This document shows, piece by piece, positions 13,581 through 22,201 of a DNA stretch of 25,585 nucleotides. Under the pieces are notes generated by a model that saw nothing but the letters and a program-made list of their open reading frames with translations, did no database searches and was not told the DNA's origin. How positions within the stretch are numbered: position 1 is the first letter of the stretch; every line of letters starts with the position of its first letter. The position numbers and the translations under genes are program-made. This DNA is from JBEKYD01 sp049509915 (GTDB taxonomy: Bacteria > Acidobacteriota > Terriglobia > Bryobacterales > Bryobacteraceae): NCBI GenBank assembly GCA_049509915.1, contig JBEKZL010000095.1:1-25585 (forward strand). Direction: 5' to 3'.

Positions 13581-14504
13581 ATGCAAAACGTCGTCATTGT
13601 CGGTTCGGGTTGCGCCGGTAACACGGCGGCCATTTACACCGCCCGCGCTAACCTGAGCCCCCTGGTGGTGAGCGGGCACGAGGCCGGCGGGCAACTATCC
13701 ATGACTACTCTAGTGGAAAATTTCCCCGGCTTTCCAGAAGGCATCGACGGGCCGGTGCTGGTGGAGAACATGAAGAAGCAGGCGCAGCATTTCGGCGCCG
13801 AGTACCGGGACGGCGCGGTGCTGGCCGCGGAGCTCGGCCGCCGGCCGTTCCGCCTGAACGTCGAGGGCGAGTGGATCGAAACCCGCACCGTGATTATCGC
13901 CTCCGGAGCTTCCGCGCGCTGGCTCGGCCTGGAATCCGAACACAAACTGATCGGCCACGGGGTGAGCTCGTGCGCTACCTGCGACGGATTCTTTTATCGC
14001 GGCAAGAAAATCATGGTGATCGGCGGCGGCGATTCGGCCATGGAAGAGGCCAACTTCCTCACCCGCTTTGGCCGCGAAGTAACGCTGGTGCACCGGCGCG
14101 GCGAGTTTCGCGCCTCGAAGATCATGCTCGATCGCGCCCAGCGGAACCCGAAGATCAAGTTCCTGACCAACACCGTAGTGGAGGACCTACACGATCCGTC
14201 GAAGCGTATGCTAACCGGCGCGCGTCTGCGCAATACCCTCAGCGGCGCGGTGTGGGACCAGGAGGTGGACGGGTTTTTCGTGGCGATCGGCCACGTGCCG
14301 AACACCAAAGTGTTCCGCGGCCAGATCGAAACCGATCCCGACGGGTATATCCTTTCCAAAGGCGGCGCGCGGACCAACATCCCCGGAGTATTTCACGCCG
14401 GCGATGTCGAGGACCGGTTGTACCGCCAGGCCATCACTGCTTCGGGAGCCGGTTGCATGGCGGCGATTGAAGCGGAGCGGTATCTGGAAGAGGAGGAACA
14501 CTGA
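13581..14504 (+). CDS. trxB: Thioredoxin reductase
   Basis: 307 residues, normal length. The FAD site is at the N-terminus (VGSGCAGNTAAIYTARA). The redox pair is CATC (Cys131, Cys134) in SSCATCDGFFYRG. The NADPH site is GGGDSA (148-153) with HRR (171-173) for the 2'-phosphate. The C-terminal FAD motif is GVFHAGDVED followed by YRQAITASGAGCMAAIEAERY. The enzyme reduces thioredoxin with NADPH in the cytoplasm. One oddity is Cys11 where nearly all relatives have Pro (GSGPAG). The start has no obvious Shine-Dalgarno. It is followed three bases later by ridA, so the two form an operon. Confidence 0.96.
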   Translation: MQNVVIVGSGCAGNTAAIYTARANLSPLVVSGHEAGGQLSMTTLVENFPGFPEGIDGPVLVENMKKQAQHFGAEYRDGAVLAAELGRRPFRLNVEGEWIETRTVIIASGASARWLGLESEHKLIGHGVSSCATCDGFFYRGKKIMVIGGGDSAMEEANFLTRFGREVTLVHRRGEFRASKIMLDRAQRNPKIKFLTNTVVEDLHDPSKRMLTGARLRNTLSGAVWDQEVDGFFVAIGHVPNTKVFRGQIETDPDGYILSKGGARTNIPGVFHAGDVEDRLYRQAITASGAGCMAAIEAERYLEEEEH

Positions 14505-14507
14505 GCT

Positions 14508-14894
14508 ATGATCGAACGAATCAGCACACCGGGAGCACCCGCGCCGCGCGGCCCGTATTCGCCGGCCGTCAGGGCGGGCGACTACATCTTTGTATCCGGG
14601 CAGGTTCCGCTGGACCCGGTTACCAATCAGACCAGGCTGGGCGACATCGCCTCGGAAACCCGCCAGGTGCTGGAAAATATTCGCCTCAACCTGGAGGGCT
14701 GCGGCGCCACCCTCGCCGACGTGGTCAAGACCACTGTGTTTCTCGCCAATGTCCAGGACTTCGCCGCCATGAATGCCGCGTATGCGGAAATCTTCGGCGA
14801 CGCCAAGCCGGCCCGCACCACCATCGCCGTGGCCGCGCTGCCGCTGCCGGGCGCCAAAATCGAAATCGAGGCGATCGCGTATAAACCGAGCTAG
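14508..14894 (+). CDS. ridA: RidA-family enamine/imine deaminase
   Basis: 128 residues, the family length. Motifs in order: GPYSPAVRAGDYIFVSGQVP, GDIASETRQVLENI, DVVKTTVFLANVQDFAAMNA and the active-site stretch PARTTIAVAALPLPGAKIEIE. The catalytic Arg is at 103 and the acidic residue at 119/121. It hydrolyses reactive 2-aminoacrylate-type enamines from PLP enzymes to keto acids. The ATG is three bases after the trxB stop, with GAGGAGGAA inside the trxB end as ribosome site, so translation is probably coupled. All key residues are present. Confidence 0.95.
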   Translation: MIERISTPGAPAPRGPYSPAVRAGDYIFVSGQVPLDPVTNQTRLGDIASETRQVLENIRLNLEGCGATLADVVKTTVFLANVQDFAAMNAAYAEIFGDAKPARTTIAVAALPLPGAKIEIEAIAYKPS

Positions 14895-15004
14895 GACGGG
14901 CCTCCTGGCCTGTCGCTGGGGACGCTTGCTGCAGCGGGCCCAGCGCGCGGGTTCGCAACTTTCGGAAGCCTGCCAGCCCGGGCTAGCCACGGTCCCGGGG
15001 ATCA

Positions 15005-15461
15005 CGTGGGGCGGATCGAAATATACGTCGAACCCAATTTCGATTCGTCGATCCGATAACAGTTTCGAGAGGTCAGGCGAAATTGAAAATCCCCTATTCG
15101 ATGACGCAAGGAACAAGCCGTAGAAAACATCCACCACGTACGTGCCTGTCAGAGAGGCCCAAAGCTCCGGATCCGATGGCAGCCGTGCCAGCAGCCTGTT
15201 GACAGCATCCTCGACGTCGTGTTCCGCAAGCTCATTTGAGTCGACGTCAATGACCATCGGCCCTTCTTCGGGATACGGGTCTCCCCTCCGGGAGTGGAGA
15301 CCCGGCACACTTTTGCGCTCCGCGTCGGCGGGCGCAGGGTGGACAAGGGCCGCAACATCATCCGGACCAAGCTCTTCACCGGAAATGCGCAGCGTGACGC
15401 TAAATCGATCTACAGGTCCACCGAACCACGCAGTGCCCGGGGGGAGCTCCCGCGGGCGGAG
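15005..15461 (-). pseudogene. DUF4279-like domain without start or stop
   Basis: On the minus strand the frame reads FSVTLRISGEELGPDDVAAL, then RRGDPYPEEG, ELWASLTGTYVVDVFYGLFL, SSNRGFSISPDLSKLLSDRR and IEIGFDVYFD. This is the order and wording of DUF4279 (function unknown). The domain looks full length, but its first half has no ATG, GTG or TTG: the frame is closed by TAA 15462-15464 and the first GTG (15308) falls inside the domain. At the other end there is no stop; the frame runs on through the antisense of ridA and trxB to 14211. Both gene ends therefore look deleted. Use of a rare start is the alternative. Confidence 0.6.
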
Positions 15462-15625
15462 TTACCGGCCCGATGCGGTCTGGCCCAAAGCAATCCTCGA
15501 TCCGCCTCTTCCCGCCCGTTCTTCGCCCGGCTTTCCAGAACCTCCATGACCTCGCCTTCATCCACCTGGTGGTTGTAGATGTGCGGTAACGCGGTCGGCC
15601 GATCGACGTCGAATCGCGTTCTCAA
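15462..15625 (-). pseudogene. DUF4258-like fragment, frameshifted and truncated
   Basis: From TTG 15625 the frame gives LPHIYNHQVDEGEVMEVLE. After a one-base shift the next frame gives PGEERAGRGGSRIALGQTAS, then GR, then TAA. Both pieces match one small-protein type common in soil bacteria (LPHIxxHxVxExEVxEVLExPGExRxGRxGSRIALGQT), which I associate with DUF4258; some members are annotated as toxins. The TAA sits where relatives continue GRYLR, consistent with TAC changed to TAA. Immediately after it comes the DUF4279 piece in the same frame, so the two remnants were joined by deletion. The family name is less certain than the decay. Confidence 0.5.
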
Positions 15626-15662
15626 GTGTGGCTATGCCTATTCTAACGCGGGCCGCTGAAAC

Positions 15663-16955
15663 CTAGTATTCCGGCTGCGCCGGCGCATACTTCGGCGTTA
15701 ACAAGTGGAGCAGGAGCAGCGCCAGCATGTAGGCCGATCCGCACAGCGCGAAGACCAGCACATAACTGCCGGTCCAGTGCACGATGTGGCTGACGAACTG
15801 GTCGAGCAGGCCGCCCCCGGCCGCCCCGAGCGCGCCGCCGATTCCGACCACTGAGGCCACCGCGGCCTTCGGAAACAGGTCCGATGGCACAGTGAACAGG
15901 TTGGCAGAGAAGCCCTGGTGCGCCGCCATGGCCAGAGCGGCCACCGCCACCATGCCCCATAGATTAGGAATGAATGGCATCAGCACGAGCGGCGACACAC
16001 AAGCGGCACAGACGAACAGGGCGATTTTGCGCGCCTTGCCGACGCTCTCGCCCCGCTTGATCAAGGCACCCGGAAGGTAGCCGCCGTAGAGGCCGCCCAG
16101 GATCGAAACGCCAAATGCCAACATCAGGGGAAGGCTGGTGCCTCCCAGCGAGCGATGAAAAGTGGTCTGCCAATAGCCCGGCAGCCAGAACGAGTAGAAC
16201 CACCAAACCCCGTCGGTGAGGAACTTGGCGGCGCCGAACGCCCAAGTCTCCTTGCACGGCAGCAGCTTCGCCCACGGCACCCGCTCCAGGCGCTCGGCAG
16301 GATCACTCTGGATGACTGCCAACTCCGCCGCCGAGACGCGCGGATGGCTCTCCGGCTTGCCGTAAATTCGCAGCCAGAATATCAGCCAAATAAATCCGAT
16401 GGAGCCGCATAACACAAACGCGCCGCGCCACGCATCCCGCCCGAACGGACCCGTGAACGCCAACACCACCACGGGCACGACCGCCGCGGGCAGCATGTTG
16501 CCTATATTGGAGCCGGAATTGAAGATGCTCGTCGCCAGGGCGCGCTCCTTGTTGGGGAACCACTCGGCCACCGTCTTGATGCAGGCCGGAAAATTAGCAG
16601 CCTCGCAGATTCCCAGGAAAAACATGGCGATTCCGAAGGTGAGCGCCGAGGTCGCCATGCCGGGCGACATGGCCGCGAGGCTCCACATCACGATGGCGAT
16701 CGCAAATGCCTTGCGCGTCCCCAGCCAGTCCGTGAACCACCCCGCCACCACGATGCCGAAACCGTACCCCCACTTAAAAGAGGTCGCGATATTGCCATAG
16801 GTGATGTCGTTCCAGCCGATCAGCTTGCCCAGGTCCACCTTCAGGAATCCAAGGATGCCGCGGTCGAGGTACGCGATCACGGTGGCGGCGAACAGCAGCG
16901 CGCAAATGGTCCAGCGGTAACGCGAGGCCGCCGGCCGGTCGATGGCGGATGTCAT
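15663..16955 (-). CDS. MFS transporter, anion:cation symporter (hexuronate/ExuT-like) type
   Basis: 430 residues from ATG 16955, with about twelve membrane helices. The N-terminal helix carries the family signature AYLDRGILGFL (about 28-38), the cytoplasmic loop 2-3 motif is GWFTDWLGTRKAF (72-84), and NFPACIKTVAEWFPNKERAL and FNSGSNIGNMLP follow helix 4. This matches the ACS group that imports sugar acids or other organic anions with protons; the substrate is not known. The frame stays open to 17054, but those 33 extra codons belong to a remnant of another transporter (17004-17195), so I reject that start. A TAAGAT hexamer ten bases before the ATG may be the -10 box. No sugar-acid catabolic genes are adjacent. 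Confidence 0.92.
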   Translation of the reverse strand: MTSAIDRPAASRYRWTICALLFAATVIAYLDRGILGFLKVDLGKLIGWNDITYGNIATSFKWGYGFGIVVAGWFTDWLGTRKAFAIAIVMWSLAAMSPGMATSALTFGIAMFFLGICEAANFPACIKTVAEWFPNKERALATSIFNSGSNIGNMLPAAVVPVVVLAFTGPFGRDAWRGAFVLCGSIGFIWLIFWLRIYGKPESHPRVSAAELAVIQSDPAERLERVPWAKLLPCKETWAFGAAKFLTDGVWWFYSFWLPGYWQTTFHRSLGGTSLPLMLAFGVSILGGLYGGYLPGALIKRGESVGKARKIALFVCAACVSPLVLMPFIPNLWGMVAVAALAMAAHQGFSANLFTVPSDLFPKAAVASVVGIGGALGAAGGGLLDQFVSHIVHWTGSYVLVFALCGSAYMLALLLLHLLTPKYAPAQPEY

Positions 16956-17003
16956 AAGAGAGACGATCTTACCAGGATTCCCATTTGCCGTCGTGGCTGT
17001 TGT

Positions 17004-17195
17004 TTGAATGTGCGTCAGCTCGAACGGCGACGCCCGCGGGTGGTCTTTCGGCATGCCGTAGATCGGCAGCCAGTACGTGAGCCAGACAAGAACCGGACGC
17101 GGCGTTGGCAGGGAGGGCGCCGCTTACCCGGAGACATCGTGGAGGAAAGGCACCGACACGGGAATCGCCAGTGCGCCTACGTTGGCCCCGGACTT
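17004..17195 (-). pseudogene. Fragment of a second, paralogous MFS transporter
   Basis: The minus strand reads KSGANVGALAIPVSVPFLHD, VSG, a TAA, then after a garbled patch WLTYWLPIYGMPKDHPRASP and FELTHIQ. These line up with FNSGSNIGNMLPAAVVPVVV and FWLRIYGKPESHPRVSAAEL...VIQ of the intact transporter just downstream, over about the same length (64 versus about 70 codons). It is the middle of a related but different transporter, with its two ends lost and a stop in the centre. Confidence 0.6.
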
Positions 17196-17226
17196 TAGCC
17201 TGTGCAAGCCAACGGCGGAGCCGCGG

Positions 17227-17910
17227 CTACTCGCCGGCTGCCTGGCTGGCGGCCGCCACGCTTAAACGGGCCTCGCGCCGGGCTCTGATCACTTCGATGA
17301 AGGTCGGCACCAGTGAGAGGAAGATGATCAGCAGGATCACCTTATCGAAGTAATGGCGCACCAACGAAAAGCTGCCCAGCCCGTAACCGAGCATGGTCAT
17401 CAGGAACACCCAACCGGTACCACCGCAAACGCTGTAAGGCAGAAAGCGCCGATAGGGCATTTGGGAAACTCCGGCGACGAACGTCGAAAAAGTGCGGACG
17501 ATGGGGACGAAGCGGGCCAGCACGATGGTCTTACCGCCGTAGCGATCGTAAAACTTTTGCGTGCGGCGCACATATTCCTGCTTGAAGAGGCGGGAATCGG
17601 GGCGGCTGAAAATGCGCGGGCCAGTGTGCCTGCCCAGCAGGTAGCCGGTAGTATCGCCGAGCATGGCGGCGGCCATCAGTACCAGATTGACGCGCACGAT
17701 ATCGAGCGCGCCCGCTCCGGCCACCACGCCGATGGTGAAGAGAAACGAATCGCCGGGGAGGAAAAAACCCACCAGCAATCCGGTTTCGGCGAAGACCACA
17801 GCAAAAATGGCGGCGTAGCCCAACCATCCGGAAAGCAGCGTCCCCAGCAGGGCAATTAGCCGCTCGGGGTTGGTCAGAGAGCGGTAGAGATCGAACAGGT
17901 GTGAGAGCAT
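17227..17910 (-). CDS. DedA/SNARE-associated (VTT-domain) membrane protein
   Basis: 227 residues with several membrane helices. The conserved VTT elements are present: E42 in FAETGLLVGFFLPGDS (41-56), the GDTTGYLLGR loop, and the amphipathic RFVPIVRTFSTFVAGVSQMP (133-152) with both arginines. DedA proteins are inner-membrane proteins with roles in lipid-carrier or phospholipid scrambling and proton-motive-force maintenance. Which lipid this one handles is unknown. ATG 17910 lies four bases after the stop of the PpiD-like gene, so the two are co-transcribed. The C-terminus is a short Ala-rich tail. Confidence 0.93.
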   Translation of the reverse strand: MLSHLFDLYRSLTNPERLIALLGTLLSGWLGYAAIFAVVFAETGLLVGFFLPGDSFLFTIGVVAGAGALDIVRVNLVLMAAAMLGDTTGYLLGRHTGPRIFSRPDSRLFKQEYVRRTQKFYDRYGGKTIVLARFVPIVRTFSTFVAGVSQMPYRRFLPYSVCGGTGWVFLMTMLGYGLGSFSLVRHYFDKVILLIIFLSLVPTFIEVIRARREARLSVAAASQAAGE

Positions 17911-17914
17911 TCGA

Positions 17915-19849
17915 TTAGCTGGCGCGGTACTGCGAGATCAGGCGCTCGATCACATCCTGGTGGTACTTGATCTTGCCCTGCCGCTTGAGCTCGTCGCGGA
18001 CGCCGGCTTCGAACAGAATGTTGCGCTGTCTGGCCTTGTCGCTCTTGACCTGGTCGCGAACGGTGACGCGCTGGTCGGCAAGCTTGGCGGGGTCGGGTGG
18101 AATCTGGGCGAGCACGCGGCCGATGAGCGTCGAATCCGGCAGGGGCACTGGTCCCAACAACGAGCCGACGGGCTGGGTGAAGGCTGCCTGCAGGTAAGAG
18201 GCGGTTCCGACGCCCTCAATGGTGCCAGCCCGCTCGAACTCACCCGTTGTTTTCACTTCGAGTCCCATCGCTTTGGCGGCTTTTTCGAGATCGTTTCCCA
18301 TGGCGCGGGCCTTATCGAGCAGCTCCTGCGCGTGCTTTTGGACGGCTGCGCTGAGGCGATTCTGAACCATTGTCGTCTGCACCTGATCTTTGACTTCTTC
18401 GAAGGTGGACGGGCGGGGCGGATTCACGGCGGCCACTATGGCCAGCACTTCCTTGTCACCCGGCAGCGCGACCACGGGGGATACCTGGCCGGGTTTGAGT
18501 GACGCGATGGACTGCTCGAAATCAGCATTGGTTCCGATTTCCGGTATGGGTGCGCCGCCGCCGACGCCGTTGGCTCGGACCACCTGCATTTTGAACTGTT
18601 CGGCCACGTGATCCGGATGTTGCGGATCCTTTTGCAAAGCGGTTTGCGCCTTGTCGGAAACCTGCTCCATTTCGTTGTTGACGATGGCGTTCTTCCAGGC
18701 GGGGACGATCGCGGCTCTGGCCTCTTCGAAGGTCTGCAGGTGCGCGTCCTCGTGGGCCAGCGCCTTGATGATGTGGTAGCCGTATTGGGTCTTGACAATG
18801 CCGCTGATCTGGCCCGGCTTCAACCCAAAGGTGGCCTTTTCGAACTCGGGGACCATCTGGCCGCGCTGTACCCAACCGAGGTCGCCTCCCTTGGTCTTGG
18901 AACCGGGGTCTTCGGAGTGCTTGGTGGCCAGAGCGGCGAAGTCGCCGCCGTGCTGCAACTGCTTCAGAACGTCTTCGGCCTGAGCTCGGATTTTCGCGTC
19001 ATCGGCGGGCGGCTTGCCCTGCGTCATAAATAGGATATGGAGAGCATGCACACGCTCGGGAACGCGGAACTGCTCCTTGTTCTGGTTATAGAGCTGCTGT
19101 AGTTGGGCGTCGGTGGGGTCCAGAGCGGCTTCCATCTTGGCCTTATCCGCGACCAGAAGTACCAGGTCCCGGGTTTCCGGGTGGATATACTGTTTGACGT
19201 TGGCCTGATAATAGGCGCGCATATCCTGCTCGCTCGGCTGGACTTCGGCCTTGAATTTGTCGTTGTTGAGTTTGACGTACTGAACGTTAGCCTTGACGAA
19301 CTTGTCCTTGAAGGCCTGCTCGATCTCGGCCGGGCTAACGATGGTGCCTTCCACCGCGACTTCCCGCAAGCGTTGGATGAGGATATCGCGCCTTATGTTG
19401 TCTTCAAACTGCGGAATCGTCATGCCCTGTTGGCCCAACATGGCGGCGTACGTTTCCTTGCCGACGAATTTGCCATCCGGGAACAGGCCGGGGGCCGTCT
19501 GCTGGATGGCGGTGCGGACGTCGCTGTCGCTGGCCACGAATCCAAGCTTGCGTGCCTCATAGGCCAGAGCTTTTTCGGTCACGATCCGGTCCACAAACTG
19601 GGGGACGTAGGTGCCCAGCAGTTCCGGAGGCAACTGCTTGCCGCGGAGGGCGTTCTGAACCTCCCGCTGCACGTCGGTCAAAGTGACGGTTTCATCGCCA
19701 ACCTCCGCCACGACCGCGTCCGACGACGAACTGCCCCCGCTATTGTAGTTGGGCACAAGGTAGGTCAGCATCGACAACGCCACCAGCATAAGCAGCGCGC
19801 CGAGCAAAATGCGCACCGATTTGTCTCGACTGCGGAAAAGATCAAACAT
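17915..19849 (-). CDS. PpiD-like periplasmic peptidyl-prolyl isomerase / foldase
   Basis: 644 residues. There is one N-terminal membrane anchor (about 13-33), then a SurA_N-type chaperone region (about 45-260) opening with VVAEVGDETVTLTDVQREV. A parvulin (rotamase) domain follows at about 265-366, with VHALHILF, GGDFAALATKHSEDPGSKTK, GGDLGWVQRGQMVPEFEKAT and YGYHIIKAL. A further helical region and a second degenerate parvulin-like segment (about 435-475) precede the C-terminus. This matches the PpiD layout: a membrane-tethered chaperone at the Sec exit assisting exported proteins. Start ATG 19849 follows the anchor pattern MFDLFRSRDKSVRILLG; GGAG lies 13 bases upstream, a long spacing. First gene of an operon with dedA. 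Confidence 0.93.
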   Translation of the reverse strand: MFDLFRSRDKSVRILLGALLMLVALSMLTYLVPNYNSGGSSSSDAVVAEVGDETVTLTDVQREVQNALRGKQLPPELLGTYVPQFVDRIVTEKALAYEARKLGFVASDSDVRTAIQQTAPGLFPDGKFVGKETYAAMLGQQGMTIPQFEDNIRRDILIQRLREVAVEGTIVSPAEIEQAFKDKFVKANVQYVKLNNDKFKAEVQPSEQDMRAYYQANVKQYIHPETRDLVLLVADKAKMEAALDPTDAQLQQLYNQNKEQFRVPERVHALHILFMTQGKPPADDAKIRAQAEDVLKQLQHGGDFAALATKHSEDPGSKTKGGDLGWVQRGQMVPEFEKATFGLKPGQISGIVKTQYGYHIIKALAHEDAHLQTFEEARAAIVPAWKNAIVNNEMEQVSDKAQTALQKDPQHPDHVAEQFKMQVVRANGVGGGAPIPEIGTNADFEQSIASLKPGQVSPVVALPGDKEVLAIVAAVNPPRPSTFEEVKDQVQTTMVQNRLSAAVQKHAQELLDKARAMGNDLEKAAKAMGLEVKTTGEFERAGTIEGVGTASYLQAAFTQPVGSLLGPVPLPDSTLIGRVLAQIPPDPAKLADQRVTVRDQVKSDKARQRNILFEAGVRDELKRQGKIKYHQDVIERLISQYRAS

Positions 19850-19890
19850 GGCTAACCTGAAACTCCTATCGACGAAAAGGGGAAATTATG

Positions 19891-19896
19891 ATTATA
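19891..19896 (-). promoter_or_regulatory. Consensus -10 box (TATAAT) upstream of the PpiD-like gene
   Basis: TATAAT on the minus strand, 41 bases before the ATG at 19849, in the only AT-rich part of the gap. Transcription would start near 19884. No good -35 hexamer is seen at normal spacing. Confidence 0.5.
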
Positions 19897-19986
19897 ACAA
19901 CCCCAAACCGAGGCCGCACCGCCAATGAACTCAGAGAACGCCAATTACGAAATCACTGAAGTTATCGGCGGGTCGAACGGAACTCT

Positions 19987-21399
19987 TTAGACATCGGAAT
20001 CCTGTCGGCGGCCGGCGCCCATGCCGCACTCGGCATGGACGGCCTGGACGGCTTTTTCCAGACCGTCGCGGTTGACTACCACCGCGATGGTCAGCTCATT
20101 GGATCCCTGGGCGATCGCGATTACGTTTACCCGTTCGCGCGAAATAGCGGTGAAAATCCGGCTGGCGAGTCCCGGTTTGCCTTGCATTCCCTCACCCACG
20201 GCAGCCAGCATGCCGACATTGCGATCCACTTTGATGGGGTTGAGGTAGCCGTGGGCCAGCTCCAGCGCCAACGCTTGTTCCAAAGATTGCAGGGTGGGCT
20301 CAAGCTCCGCGGCGCGCACCAGAAAGCAGAAATTGCCCCGGTAGCTGGAGCTCGACAGCAGCAGGATCTCGACATTGGCGCGGGCGATGGCATCGAGAGC
20401 GCGGGCCATCACCTGCACGCCGTTAAGCTCGATACTGGCGGGTTCGATGGTAACCAGGGCGACGTTCGTCATGGAGGCGACCGCGCGAGCCCCGGTGGCC
20501 TCGCGCAAGGAAGCAACGATTTTGGTGCCGGGCTTTTCGGGGGCGAAACTGTTCTTGCTCCAGACTGGAATGCGGCGATCAGCCAGGGGAGCGAGTGTTT
20601 TGGGGTGCAGCACTTTGGCGCCGTGGTAAGCCAGTTCGGCGGCCTCGGCGTAGGTGACTTCGGCCAGCACCACGCCGTCGGGCACCAGCCGCGGATCGGC
20701 GCTCATGATGCCGTCCACGTCGGTCCAGATCCAAAGCTCGGCGGCGTCGAGGGCGGCGGCCACGATCGAAGCGGAAAAATCGGACCCGCCGCGGCCCAGC
20801 GTGGTGGGCCGGCCGTCGGCGGTAGCTCCGTTGAATCCGGTGATCACGGGCAGCACGCCGCGATCGAGCAAGGGCTGGATTCGCTGGAGCGCCTTGGCGC
20901 GGGTGGCTTCCATCAGCGGCGAGGCATTGCCGAAAACGGCGTCGGTGACCACCACGTCCCAGGCGTTAACCGCTTCGGCGGGAGTGCCTTGGGCGGAAAG
21001 ATATTCGGCCACCAGCAGGGCGGACAGTCGCTCACCGGCCGCGACCGCCTCATCCACCGAGCGCGGCGGGCGTTCGTTCAACAAAGCCATGCCATTGGCG
21101 AGGCGCTCGAATTCGGCGGCCAGGGTTTCGATTTTCGCCAGGACTGGCTCGATGCGCGCGGCGGGCAGCAGTTCCCGGCAGGCATCCTGGTGGCGGCGGC
21201 GAAGGTTGGCGAGGCTGGCTTCCATGCCGGCCCGATCGCCGGCTTCGGCGTGGCGCATGGTGTCGAGCAACAGGTCCGTGATCTTGGACATGGCGGATAC
21301 CACGATAGCCACGGGCCGGGAGGCCGCCGCTTCGGCGGCGATGCGGGCGCTGGCGCGCATGCGTTCGGCGCTGCCCACACTGGTGCCCCCGAATTTCAT
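19987..21399 (-). CDS. lysC: Aspartate kinase
   Basis: 470 residues from ATG 21399. The N-terminal kinase motif MKFGGTSVGS begins at residue 1. GRGGSDFSASIVAAAL (202-217) and WTDVDGIMSADPR (about 225-237) form the nucleotide/aspartate site. HGAKVLHPKTLAPL follows (about 259-272), then two ACT domains ending GEGMQGKPGLASRIFTAISR and VNVIAIAQGSNELTIAVVV. It phosphorylates aspartate, the first step to Lys, Met and Thr. The length and kinase insert resemble the ThrA/LysC-III subgroup rather than the short alpha/beta form. TTG 21408 (LLIMKFGG) is an equally plausible start. A frame to 21447 overlaps cmk and I reject it. It directly follows cmk, so an operon is likely. Feedback inhibition is expected from the ACT domains. 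Confidence 0.94.
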   Translation of the reverse strand: MKFGGTSVGSAERMRASARIAAEAAASRPVAIVVSAMSKITDLLLDTMRHAEAGDRAGMEASLANLRRRHQDACRELLPAARIEPVLAKIETLAAEFERLANGMALLNERPPRSVDEAVAAGERLSALLVAEYLSAQGTPAEAVNAWDVVVTDAVFGNASPLMEATRAKALQRIQPLLDRGVLPVITGFNGATADGRPTTLGRGGSDFSASIVAAALDAAELWIWTDVDGIMSADPRLVPDGVVLAEVTYAEAAELAYHGAKVLHPKTLAPLADRRIPVWSKNSFAPEKPGTKIVASLREATGARAVASMTNVALVTIEPASIELNGVQVMARALDAIARANVEILLLSSSSYRGNFCFLVRAAELEPTLQSLEQALALELAHGYLNPIKVDRNVGMLAAVGEGMQGKPGLASRIFTAISRERVNVIAIAQGSNELTIAVVVNRDGLEKAVQAVHAECGMGAGRRQDSDV

Positions 21400-21418
21400 G
21401 ATCAACAAGTCGCTCAAG

Positions 21419-22111
21419 CTAGCTAAAATCCTTTCCGTTGGTGACACGGCCGCGAACGATTTTCAGAATCGCCTCTTCCACCTGAGCGATATCGAGGCCG
21501 GTGGAATCCAGGTACACGGCGTCGGGAGCCTGGCTCAGCGGGGCATCGGCCCGGGTACTGTCGCGAGTGTCGCGTTCGCTCATCTGGGCCGCCAGATCCT
21601 CCTCGCTGATGGCGCCGCCCTGGGCGCGGATGTCGCGCAGCCGGCGGCGCACCCGCTCGCCCGGTTGGGCGTCCAGGAAGATCTTGACCTCGGCGCCCGG
21701 GAAGACCACCGTGCCGATGTCGCGGCCCTCCATCACCACGCTGGTGCGTTCGCCCAATTCGCGCTGCTTGGCGACCATGGCACGGCGAACCCCGGGGATG
21801 ACCGCGATCCGGGAGGCTCCGTTCGAAACTTCGGTCGTGCGAATAGCCTCGGTGACGTCTTCCCCGTTGAGCCGGATGCGCCCGGGCTCGAGTTCGATGC
21901 CGGCGGCGATGGCGAGTTGCTCCATGCGGTGGTGGTCGGTGGTCTCGACGTTCTGCCGAAGCGCCCACAGCGCCACTGCCCGGTACATCGCGCCGGTGTC
22001 GATATAAAGGAAGCCAAGCCTGTCGGCCAGCCGCCGCGCGATGGTGCTCTTGCCCGCGCCGGCCGGGCCGTCGATGGCCACTACTACGATTTTCGGATTG
22101 CCGTCTGCCAA
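21419..22111 (-). CDS. cmk: Cytidylate kinase
   Basis: 230 residues. P-loop GPAGAGKST (15-23), the CMP-binding IDTGAMYRAVA (37-47), VSNGASRIAVIPGVRRAM (about 95-112), VMEGRDIGTVVFPGAEVKIF (126-145), a lid region ERVRRRLRDIRAQGG and the C-terminal YLDSTGLDIAQVEEAI are all in order. It makes (d)CDP from (d)CMP with ATP. Start TTG 22111 is used because the frame closes upstream and the P-loop lies at the normal distance. A TATTCT hexamer six bases before the TTG could be a -10 box, which would make the message leaderless; there is no Shine-Dalgarno. It is the first gene of the cmk-lysC unit. Confidence 0.95.
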   Translation of the reverse strand: MADGNPKIVVVAIDGPAGAGKSTIARRLADRLGFLYIDTGAMYRAVALWALRQNVETTDHHRMEQLAIAAGIELEPGRIRLNGEDVTEAIRTTEVSNGASRIAVIPGVRRAMVAKQRELGERTSVVMEGRDIGTVVFPGAEVKIFLDAQPGERVRRRLRDIRAQGGAISEEDLAAQMSERDTRDSTRADAPLSQAPDAVYLDSTGLDIAQVEEAILKIVRGRVTNGKDFS

Positions 22112-22201
22112 CTCAGTAGAATATCAGGCGGCGGACCGGGGGCGCGCGGCAACACGGGTATTACCTCTACGCCGGCATAACGCGGCTTCGAACGTTCAAA
22201 G

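Noticed and set aside
14211..15004. Continuation of the DUF4279 frame as a 365-residue protein
   Set aside because: Beyond the domain it only reads the antisense of ridA and trxB, so it reflects a lost stop codon, not a fusion protein.
20035..22180. Two long plus-strand frames (463 and 508 codons)
   Set aside because: Antisense of lysC and cmk, both with complete catalytic motifs. Long shadows are expected at this G+C.
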